Shown here one piece after another: positions 25,732 to 34,000 of a DNA stretch of 64,000 nucleotides; within the stretch, counting starts at the first letter, position 1; every line of letters starts with the position of its first letter. Position numbers and translations under genes: made by a program. This DNA is from Gemmata massiliana. GTDB taxonomy: Bacteria > Planctomycetota > Planctomycetia > Gemmatales > Gemmataceae. Where the stretch lies: the NCBI RefSeq assembly GCF_901538265.1, contig NZ_LR593886.1:8391738-8455737 (forward strand), given 5' to 3'. The notes beneath the pieces are model-generated. The model had not been told where the DNA came from and did not search any database. It saw nothing but the letters and a program-made list of their open reading frames with translations.

Positions 25732-26721
25732 TCACCCGGCCTGCAACCGCTCGCCCAATCGCTTCAAGCCTTCTTCGACCGACACCCGCGGCTCGTATCC
25801 CAAATCGCGGCGCGCGGCGGAGATGTCGTACCAGTGGGACGTGGACATCTGGCTCGCAACGAACCGCGTCATCGGCGGTTCGCCGGGCAAGCGGAGCCCC
25901 CAATACAGCCACTCCAGCACGCGGCCCGCGAGTTTGGCCTTCCACGCGGAGATGCGCTTCGTGACGGGCGGAGCCCCGGCTTCGGCCAGCACGCGATCAA
26001 TGAACGGCCACAGCTCCACCGGCTCGTTGTTCGAGATGAAGTACGCCTTGCCCGCGAGCGGCGAACCGATGTCGAGTCGATCGGCCGCGTCGAGTTGCGA
26101 CTGCGCCGCGTTGTCGATGTACGTGACGTCCACCTTGACCGGGCGCGAGCCGATCCGCTTGAGCTTACCGGCGCGCGCCGACGCGATGATGCGCGGGATC
26201 AGGTGCGGGTCACCGGGGCCGAAGATCAGGTGCGGCCGAAGCGATACCGTTGCCAGATCGGGGCCGTTCGCGGCGAGAACCGCCTTCTCCGCCTTCGCTT
26301 TCGTCTCGGAATAGTACGTGTAGAAGTGTTTGGAGTACGGCAGCGACTCGTTCGCGCCCTCGTTGTCCTTCCCCTCGTGAACGACGCTTGGCGTGGACGT
26401 GTAAACCAGCCGGCGGACACCGAGCTTCTTGCACGCAGCGACCACGTTCAACGTGCCCGTCACGTTCGTGTCGAAGTAATCTGAGTAGCGCCCCCACACA
26501 CCGGCCTTCGCCGCGACGTGAAACACCACATCGCAGCCTTCCACCGCGCGCTCGACGGCTTCGGGGTTCGACAGATCGCCGAGCGACTGTTCGACGCCGA
26601 GTTCGTCGAGCCACGGGTACGCGGAGCGGGTGAACGAACGAACGGAGTCTCCCCGCTGACGGAGCAGGCGCACGACCGCCCCGCCGAGAAAGCCGCCGCC
26701 GCCGGTCACCACTGCTTTCAC
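25732..26721 (-). CDS. oleD: OleD-like NAD(P)-dependent 2-alkyl-3-ketoalkanoic acid reductase
   Basis: Short-chain (extended SDR) reductase of 329 residues. A Rossmann nucleotide loop TGGGGFLG lies at residues 6-13 and the catalytic YxxxK is Tyr137-SET-Lys141; the TSTPSVV strand supplies the Ser/Thr. In the Ole pathway this enzyme reduces the beta-keto acid made by OleA to a beta-hydroxy acid. I take the GTG at 26721 as start because it overlaps the oleC stop as GTGA, a classic coupled junction, and the Rossmann strand begins at once. It is the last gene of the seven-gene leftward operon. The assignment is firm from the oleABC context; taken alone it would be only an NAD-dependent epimerase/dehydratase. 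Confidence 0.88.
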   Translation of the reverse strand: MKAVVTGGGGFLGGAVVRLLRQRGDSVRSFTRSAYPWLDELGVEQSLGDLSNPEAVERAVEGCDVVFHVAAKAGVWGRYSDYFDTNVTGTLNVVAACKKLGVRRLVYTSTPSVVHEGKDNEGANESLPYSKHFYTYYSETKAKAEKAVLAANGPDLATVSLRPHLIFGPGDPHLIPRIIASARAGKLKRIGSRPVKVDVTYIDNAAQSQLDAADRLDIGSPLAGKAYFISNNEPVELWPFIDRVLAEAGAPPVTKRISAWKAKLAGRVLEWLYWGLRLPGEPPMTRFVASQMSTSHWYDISAARRDLGYEPRVSVEEGLKRLGERLQAG

Positions 26722-28622
26722 GCCTGCGCCTCCGGGGTCCACTTCGGGCCGAGTTGCTTATCGGCCCACACCGCCAACTTCTCGCGGAAGATCTTCGAGT
26801 TGTGCCGCACGTCTACCGGGAACGTACCGGGGTGCAGCAAATAGGTGATTCGTTCGGTATGAAACGTCGCCCCGGCACGCTGACGCAACTTGGTCTTGAT
26901 CGCTTCCGGAGTGGGCAATCGCTTTTTGAGCGCCGGATAGTGATCTGTGAGCGCCCGATAGTCCGGTAGCTCGACGCACAATACCGGATAAGTCACACCA
27001 CCCCGCGTCACTCCCACCAGTGCGGTACGCGCTACCTGTTCGCAACGGTTGAACACGGGTTCCACCATGTCCGTGAACAATGTACCGTGTGGGGTTGTGA
27101 CACGGTGTGATTTGCGGCCACAAAACCAGAGCCGCCCGTGGTCGTCAAGATACCCGACGTCGCCCATGCGGTGCAGTACGTCGCCGGTCTTTGGGTCGCG
27201 AATCTTCGCGAGTTTGGTCGCATCGGGCCGGTTGTAGTATTGCCTCGTTACAATCGGCCCGCGGACCACGAACTCGCCGACCTCGCTCGGTGCCGCGAGC
27301 AGCGAATCGCTCCACTCCGCGATCGGCTCGTCCGAAATGCGGATGACGTACACTTCCACCCCACCAACCGGGCGCCCGACGCACACTCCCCTGCCCCGTT
27401 CAGTGAGGGACCGCGTTTCACCGAGGATCTCGCGGCTGCCGATGTTCGCAACGGGAAGCGCCTCAGTCGCGCCATACGGCGTGAACACCTCCACGCCACC
27501 GGGGAGGAGTCGGACGAAGCGCTCAAGGGAAGCCGCCGAAGCAGGAGCACCAGCAGAGATGACGCGGCGGAGCGAGGAGAGGCGACCGCGAGTGTCACAG
27601 GTTGAACCTCCCCCCCCGTCCCCCTTCCCTTCAGGGAGGGGGCAGACAGAATTGTCAGCGGATGTCGCCTCAAGCACTGCGGTTTCGCGCGCCAGCTCCC
27701 CCTTCTCTTCAGGGAGGGGGGATGGGGGGGTAGGTTCAACCAGCGGCTTCCCCGCGAGGTCGGTAGGTCCTTCGCCCACCAACTCCCCCAACCGCCGGAT
27801 CACCGCGGGCGAGCCGAACATATTCGTCACGCCGAACTGTTTGATCTGCGCCGCGGCCTTGTGCGGGTTGATCTGTGCGGGCCGGCTCGCGTTCATGTCG
27901 GGGATCACGCACGTCATCCCGAGCGCCGGGCCGAACAGCGCGAACAACGGGAACGTGCAGAGATCAATTTCGCCCGGTTCGATGCCGTAGGTCGCCTTCA
28001 GCAACTCCACTTGCGCCGCGAAGATCCCGTGCGTGTACACCACGCCCTTCGCGACGCCCGTGCTACCGCTCGTGAAAAGGATCGCGGCCGGCTCGGTCGC
28101 CCCCGGTTCGGGGATGTGATACGCCCCGCGTGTGCGCCCCATCTCGCGCAAGCGTTCGAGTGACGTGTGGCAGTAGAACCGCCACTGACCGACATTCACA
28201 GTCGTGCGAAGGGTCTTTCTCGCCCACCCCAGCACGCGACGCGCGACATGGGCCTTCGCGATCCCAATGAACGCTTCGGGTTCCGCTTCAGCGAGGCACT
28301 TGCCCAAATTCTTCACGCCCATGCCGGGGTCGATGAAGACCGGCACGGCCCCGATTTTGAGCAGCGCGAACGTGAGCGCGAAGAAGTCCGGCGCGGGCGG
28401 GACCATGAGCGCCGTGCGCGTGCCGCGTACAACACCGATGGAAGCCAGCCCGTGTGCGATCGCGTCGGAATCGGCGTTGAGTTCGAGAAACGTGATCGCG
28501 CGGTGCTCGGTCGGGCCGTCCGCGTTCACCCGGCCGATCGGCGCGTGAATGGCGACCTGCGCCGGGTGCTGCGCGGCCATGCGTTCGAGGTGCGACGCGA
28601 CGTTGAGAGAGGGATTGGCCAT
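26718..28622 (-). CDS. oleC: OleC-like beta-lactone synthetase (AMP-dependent ligase superfamily)
   Basis: ANL superfamily enzyme of 634 residues with the signature motifs: LFTSGSTGVAKG (A3), TPYGATEAL (A5), MGDVGYLDD (A7), and a C-terminal DVRHNSKIFREKLA (A10 with catalytic Lys). In the pathway OleC uses ATP to convert the beta-hydroxy acid to a beta-lactone. Known OleC proteins are about 550 residues. The excess is mostly one insertion at about residues 294-341 (PTPPSPLPEEKGE and CPLPEGKGDGGGG), which is encoded by a palindromic repeat. It begins 125 bases after oleB, with a perfect hairpin in the gap, and overlaps oleD by 4 bases. Confidence 0.88.
   Translation of the reverse strand: MANPSLNVASHLERMAAQHPAQVAIHAPIGRVNADGPTEHRAITFLELNADSDAIAHGLASIGVVRGTRTALMVPPAPDFFALTFALLKIGAVPVFIDPGMGVKNLGKCLAEAEPEAFIGIAKAHVARRVLGWARKTLRTTVNVGQWRFYCHTSLERLREMGRTRGAYHIPEPGATEPAAILFTSGSTGVAKGVVYTHGIFAAQVELLKATYGIEPGEIDLCTFPLFALFGPALGMTCVIPDMNASRPAQINPHKAAAQIKQFGVTNMFGSPAVIRRLGELVGEGPTDLAGKPLVEPTPPSPLPEEKGELARETAVLEATSADNSVCPLPEGKGDGGGGSTCDTRGRLSSLRRVISAGAPASAASLERFVRLLPGGVEVFTPYGATEALPVANIGSREILGETRSLTERGRGVCVGRPVGGVEVYVIRISDEPIAEWSDSLLAAPSEVGEFVVRGPIVTRQYYNRPDATKLAKIRDPKTGDVLHRMGDVGYLDDHGRLWFCGRKSHRVTTPHGTLFTDMVEPVFNRCEQVARTALVGVTRGGVTYPVLCVELPDYRALTDHYPALKKRLPTPEAIKTKLRQRAGATFHTERITYLLHPGTFPVDVRHNSKIFREKLAVWADKQLGPKWTPEAQA
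27600..27741. repeat. in-frame palindromic repeat inside oleC
   Basis: An inverted repeat of about 142 bases: GGTTGAACCTCCCCCCC at the left end mirrors GGGGGGTAGGTTCAACC at the right end, and each half contains a smaller palindrome (CCCTTCCCTTCAGGGAGGG-type). It reads through oleC without a stop and adds about 47 residues. Related in style, but not identical, to the repeats in pfaA and pfaC. Confidence 0.8.
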
Positions 28623-28667
28623 ATCGTCGCGGGTTCAATCTCACTTCGGAATCGTCGCAGCAGTCTG

Positions 28668-28729
28668 AACGAGCCGCGACCGCAAGGGGAGCGGGAGGCG
28701 TCACCACTTCCTTGCGGTCGCGGCTCGTT
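28668..28729. repeat. perfect 20-bp inverted repeat between oleB and oleC
   Basis: The arm AACGAGCCGCGACCGCAAGG (28668-28687) is repeated exactly in reverse complement at 28710-28729 with a 22-base loop. It fills most of the 125-base gap between oleB and oleC. No T-run follows on the minus strand, so it is more likely a mobile palindromic (REP/MITE-like) unit or an mRNA-stabilising hairpin than a terminator. Confidence 0.85.
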
Positions 28730-28747
28730 ACAAGAACCCGAACCGAA

Positions 28748-29725
28748 TCAGCTCAATGGGTACCGCTGCAGGAACTCCCACACGCGCATGATGGCGAGTT
28801 CGCCCGCGTCGTCCAGGAGGTAGTGCCCGCAGTCGGGCCACGTGTGGACCTCCGCGTGCGGGAAGTGCCGCTTCCACTCTTCGAGGAAATGGCGGTCGAA
28901 CACGAAGTCCTTCATCCCCCACAGCAGCAGCGTCGGGGTGTCGCGGAACTTGTCGAGCGCGGCCGCGGTCCCTGCGACGATGTCGTACCCTTCGTCGCCC
29001 GGCGCCAGTGGGATCGTCTGAACGAACTTCAGGACCGCGACGCGGTGCGCCGCAGTGTCGTAGGGCGCGAGGTAGCCCGCTCGCACGTCGGCGGGTAGCG
29101 GTTGCCGGGTCGCGCACCATTTCGCAGCATATTTGCAGAACGCATTACGCCGGGTGATGAGCCATGCGCCCAGTCGGGTGTTACGCCCCCACCACAGCGA
29201 CCGCGGGAGCTTCTTGCCCGGCGGGAGCGGGAACGCACCCGTGTTGGATGCGACGACGCGCTTGATGCGGTCCGGATGCCGAGCGGCGAACCCCATCCCG
29301 ATCATCCCGCCCCAATCGTGCAGCACCAGCGTCAGGTTCTTGGTCAGCCCGCGCTCTTCGAGGAGCCATTCGAGGTCGTCGATGCGGCTCTTCAGCGAGT
29401 AGTCGTACCGACTGAGGGGCGGCTTATCGGAGAGGCCGCAGCCGATGTGATCGGGCACGATGCAGCGGTACGATTCCCGGAGCGACAGCACGAGGTTGCG
29501 GTAATAGAAGCTCCACGTCGGGTTGCCGTGGAGCATCACCACCGTGTCGCCGGCGCCCTCGTCCAAATAGCTCATCCGCAGCCCGTGGCGCGTCGCGACG
29601 CGCGGGAGGAACGGGTACAGCGACATCGCCGGGTTCGGGAACGGCGGCGCGTCTTCGTCGGCCGACGGGTGCGTGGTGCGAAGTGGCGGGGGGGCGTCGG
29701 AACCGGGAGCCGCGGTGTTACTCAT
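28748..29725 (-). CDS. oleB: OleB-like alpha/beta hydrolase (beta-lactone decarboxylase)
   Basis: Haloalkane-dehalogenase-type alpha/beta hydrolase of 325 residues. HGNPTW at 66-71 gives the oxyanion region, the nucleophile is Asp137 in LHDWGGMIG (Asp rather than Ser), and the base His lies in DCGHYLLDD near the C-terminus. OleB removes CO2 from the beta-lactone to give the cis-alkene. The nucleophile type and position between oleA and oleC both fit OleB. The N-terminal 35 residues are Pro-rich and may be partly non-coding (an internal Met at 34 could be the true start). It lies 73 bases after oleA. Confidence 0.88.
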   Translation of the reverse strand: MSNTAAPGSDAPPPLRTTHPSADEDAPPFPNPAMSLYPFLPRVATRHGLRMSYLDEGAGDTVVMLHGNPTWSFYYRNLVLSLRESYRCIVPDHIGCGLSDKPPLSRYDYSLKSRIDDLEWLLEERGLTKNLTLVLHDWGGMIGMGFAARHPDRIKRVVASNTGAFPLPPGKKLPRSLWWGRNTRLGAWLITRRNAFCKYAAKWCATRQPLPADVRAGYLAPYDTAAHRVAVLKFVQTIPLAPGDEGYDIVAGTAAALDKFRDTPTLLLWGMKDFVFDRHFLEEWKRHFPHAEVHTWPDCGHYLLDDAGELAIMRVWEFLQRYPLS

Positions 29726-29798
29726 AGAGATCGGGGTCGTCCGCTCGCGTCCGTTGACGAACCGCGCGGGGACCGGCGCGGCTCACATGAAATACGGG

Positions 29799-30956
29799 TC
29801 ACCATTCCAGCCCGAGCATCAGGCAGTTCAGCCCGCTGCCGATGCCGAGGAAGCCCACCCGGTCCCCGGGGCGGAGGAACTCGCGCTCTTCCGCGATCGC
29901 CGCGGTGATGGGCAGCGATACCGTGCCGATGTTGCCGAGGTACTCGAACGTGCTGAAGTCCTTTTCCGGCGGGATACCGATCCCCTTCAGGACCGCTTCG
30001 CGGTGCCCGGCGCCCACTTGGTGGCAGATCACCTTATCGAGGTAGTCCGAGCGCCAGCCAAACTTGGCGAGGAACTTCTGCCACGTGCGGTTGCCGAGTT
30101 CGACGCCGTACTTCAGTACCTCGCCCGCGTGCGTTTCCATGAACGGGATCATGACGTGCCGCAGGCCGAGGTCGAGGCCCCGCTGCACCAGCGCGTTGGC
30201 GTTGTCGACGCCCTTCTGGACCAGCCCCGCGGCGTTGTGACCGAGGACGCGCTCCACGGTACCGACCGCGGCCGGCAGGACCGATTGCAGCCCCCACCGG
30301 CAGAGCGAGTGGTGCTGCGGGGCGTTCTGCGTCACGCCGCCGAGCAGTTTCCGCCGCTTCTCGCGCGACATTTCCGCGCTCACGACGAGCACAGCGACCG
30401 CGCCCGACCCGCCGGTGAGCGTGGCGATGCTCTCGCGGAACAGCTCGACCGACTTCGTGCGCACCATCCGGTCGATCACGTTCTCGTTGATCTCACGCGC
30501 GGTCTCGGCCGAGACCACCAGCCCCGCTTCGGCCTGCCCGAGTTCGATCTTGTTCGCGATCTCGACGATGCCGTTGAGCACCCCGAGGCAGGCGTTGCTC
30601 AGGTCGAAAATCGCCGCGTTCGGGTTGATCTTCAGTTCGTGGGCCACGGCGCACGCGGTGGCCGGCTCGAAATTCTCGCGACACACGCCCGCGTAGATCA
30701 GCACGTCGATCTCGGAGGCCGACATATCGGCCGCGGCGAGCGCCTTTTTCGCGGCGGCTGCGGCCCCGCGCGAGAGCGGGTACCCCGGCTCCCACCACCG
30801 GCGCTCGTTGATGCCGGTGAGCAGTTCCAACTGCCCGGGCGACATTTTAAGCGCTTGGTACACCGGCGCGAGTCGCGACTCCAGTTCCGCGGTGGAAACT
30901 ACCACCGGCGGGAGTTCGTACCCGATCGCTTCGAGGTGAACGCGGTTGTATTTCAT
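29799..30956 (-). CDS. oleA: OleA-like thiolase-fold acyl condensing enzyme
   Basis: A 385-residue thiolase-superfamily protein close to 3-oxoacyl-ACP synthase III. The nucleophile is Cys123 in DLSNACLGVLNG, and the His and Asn partners are in CHQVGAGH and EYLGNIGTVSLP. The segment GVCRENFEPATAC (residues 90-102) contains a Glu at the position where OleA uses a Glu as base for head-to-head (Claisen) condensation of two fatty acyl thioesters; that residue match is my reading. The ATG at 30956 starts the conserved KYNRVHLEAIGYELPP. Sited directly after pfaC (76 bases), so the Pfa product is the obvious substrate. Confidence 0.9.
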   Translation of the reverse strand: MKYNRVHLEAIGYELPPVVVSTAELESRLAPVYQALKMSPGQLELLTGINERRWWEPGYPLSRGAAAAAKKALAAADMSASEIDVLIYAGVCRENFEPATACAVAHELKINPNAAIFDLSNACLGVLNGIVEIANKIELGQAEAGLVVSAETAREINENVIDRMVRTKSVELFRESIATLTGGSGAVAVLVVSAEMSREKRRKLLGGVTQNAPQHHSLCRWGLQSVLPAAVGTVERVLGHNAAGLVQKGVDNANALVQRGLDLGLRHVMIPFMETHAGEVLKYGVELGNRTWQKFLAKFGWRSDYLDKVICHQVGAGHREAVLKGIGIPPEKDFSTFEYLGNIGTVSLPITAAIAEEREFLRPGDRVGFLGIGSGLNCLMLGLEW

Positions 30957-31032
30957 GCGAGGTCGGCACCGGGTGTTTTCTGGTGGCACGAGCGATCCTG
31001 CCCGTGCCCCGGTCGCGTGCGAGTACCGACTG

Positions 31033-34000
31033 CTACTCTAGAGTAAAGTCGGTCATCTGGTAGATGACGCGCCCGTCCACGGTGAGAAATCCATTTGCGG
31101 TCAGGTGCCGATGATCGTCGTCCGCCGCGACGATTTCAAGCACAACTGTCACCTCGCCGTCGGTCGGGAGCACCTGCCCGCGGTACACCCAGGTGTGCGG
31201 CGCGTTCCGCGCCACCGTGTGCCACGCCTTTTCCGGGTTCCCCCAGCGTTTCCACGCCGCGAACTTCAGCAACTGAAGGAACGACTCTACCCCCAGCGAC
31301 CCGGGCCACACCGGGTCTTGGTAGAAGTGGGCTTTAAAGAACCAGAACTCTGGGTCCACCTTGATCGCGCCGACCACGAGCCCCAGTCCCTTCGCCCCGC
31401 CGTCAGGGATGTACGCGGTGACGCGGTCCACCATGCGGAGCATCGGCCCGGGGAACGGCGAGCCGTGCGGCAGCACCTCGCTCTGCGCCCGCATCAGCTC
31501 CCGCTCACTGGGCCACGGCACCTTCGCGTCGCGGATACCGACCTGGTTCGCGAGTGCCGGTTTCGAGAAGAACCCGAAGTACGTCGTGCCCTTGTAAACG
31601 TCCCCCTGATCGTCCCGCACGAGCATGTCGTAGTGCTGGATAATCATGCCCGCGGAGTTCGAGACGTTCGTCATTTTCACGGTGGTCGTCAGCGTGCCGG
31701 TGCTCGGCGTGACCGCCCGGAACTGCGTCCCCTTCCCGCCCAGGTTGCGAAAGCTCAGGTCATCCTTGCTCGTGAGCGCCGATCCGCAGTACGCGGCAAG
31801 CCACCCGCACGGTTGAAGGGCTATCTCCAACAGGACGCTGAACGGCATGTTCTCGCACCGGTTCGCGTCGAAGTACCACTCGTAGGGCGGGACCGCGTAC
31901 TTCGCCTCGCAACTTGCCCCAGCCTTGAGCACAAACGGCTCACCCGTCACGGCCGTGATGCAGTCCAGGAACTGGTACGGCGGCCCCGGGAGCCGCGCGA
32001 TGATGCGCTCGGAATCAAACACCTTGTACGGCGCGCCGAACGCCTCCGACGGCTTGCCGTTGGAGTACGCCATGATGGAGGCGGAATCGTACAGGGGGGA
32101 AGACAACCCCTCCCCAACCCCTCCCCCAAGGGGAGAGGGGCTTAAAGCCACCGCGGGTTGCTTCGCGTCTCTTAGTTTTGGTTCTGTTCCCCCTTCCTTC
32201 TTAGGGAAGGGGGTTAGGGGGTTAGGTTCTTCGCGCCCCGCCCAGATCGCGCCCAGCCGCTCGCGCGTCAGCCCGGTCATCCGCAGCGTCATGTTGGTGA
32301 TTTCGACGATGGGCTTGCCGTCGGCGTACATCAGCGCATCGGCGATGCAGAACGGCTCCGGGCGGTAGCCGAGCTCTTTCACCGTCACTTCGTAAGTCAC
32401 CGTCTTCGTGGACGCGATGACCTGCCCGCGGCACTTCAGTCGGCTGTTCACGCCCGGGACCGGTTCGTAAACGACTTCGTCCGCTTCGCCGACCCACCCC
32501 ATGCGCATGAGCAGCACGCGGAGCGTGTGCAGGCAGCACTCGTACATGAGCGTGCCCGGCATCACCTGGTCGTCCACGAAGTGGCACGTCAGGAACCAGT
32601 CGTCCGGGTGAATGTCGAACTCGGCTCGCACGAACCCGATCCCGAAGCGCCCGCCGGTCGGGTCGATGAGCGGCACGCGGCCCACGAGCCGGAGCATCCC
32701 GCCGGGAATCGTCGCGGATCGGCGCAGGCTCGCTCGCGCGAAATCTGCCCCGAATGCGGTCGCGAGGTCGCCCGCTCGAAGTGCGTCGACTTGCGCCAAA
32801 TCGAGGGCACATTGAGTTTGCGGCACGAGGTCGGTCCAGTCGCTCGGTTTCTTGCCCGGAAGCCGCTGTTTGTCGAGTGTCGTCTGAACGATCCCCTTCC
32901 CCGCGGCCAGTGCCTCCGCAGTGAAGAACCCGGCGACGCCGTTCCGCATCGTGATGAGCGGTTCGCCGTTCACGGTGCCGTCGAACCAGAAGTGGAACAG
33001 CCACGCGCCCGCTTGCTGCACGAACCGATCGATATGGATGTCGTACACGATCGTTTCGCCGACCTTCGGCAACCCACGGTGGAACGACACGACCGCGTCG
33101 AGCAGGCGATACACCGCGAGCCCGCGCGTCTCGAAGTCGATGCCGAGGTACCCCGAGAGGAACAGGTCGGCCTGACCCGATTCGACGCAGATCGCGGTCG
33201 GAATGCGGTCCGTTTGCAAGTACCAACGGTCGGAATGAACCGTGTGCTCCGTGACGACGCGCCCGGTCGTCATCGACTTCGGCTCGCCCTCAATGAGCGT
33301 GATGCGGTCCACGAGTTGGAGCGGACCGTCCGGCAATCGCACGCGCGTCGGGAACGAATCGACCTCCGCGAACACCGGTCCGAGCGCATCTGCCACGCGC
33401 CCCGCAGCGAACGCACAACACTGCTCGTAAGTGAGCGCGCGCGGGACGGAGGCTAACCCCTCACCAATCTCTTCTCCCCCTTCCTTCTTAGGGAAGGGGG
33501 CCGGGGGGTTAGGTTCTGCAAACAACCCCTCCCCAACCCCTCCCCTAAGCGGAGAGGGGCTTAAAACCGTCGAAAGATCGGCGCCCCCATCACTCGACAT
33601 AGGAAGAATCGACTGGCCACCGCGCATCCACGTTTCGAGGAGCGCGGTCTGGAACCGCACCACGTTCGCGGCGGACTCCATCAGTCTCCCGTTGACCCGC
33701 AGGAACACTTCCTGGGCCTGCATGTTCAGCACTTGTACGTTCGCAGCCGATTCGATGACCGGGCCGATCGCCGTTGCAAACGAGGTCGCGTGGGGCGATG
33801 GGGCGCTGCGGGCGGTAGCATGAGGATTCAGTTGAGGAGCCTCAACGAATGTGGGTTTCGGTTTCGGGGGTTCCGCAACGACAGCGGGTGAGCGCGGGGC
33901 GTTTGACTTGGGGGTAACGGAGCGAACAACCGGTTCCGGTGCAACCGGCTTCCGCGCGACCGGGCGCATCCCGACCGGGATCACCACTTCGTTTCGCCGG

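Noticed and set aside
25645..26484. 279-codon rightward frame opposite oleD
   Set aside because: Antisense to a clear SDR enzyme with Rossmann and YxxxK motifs.
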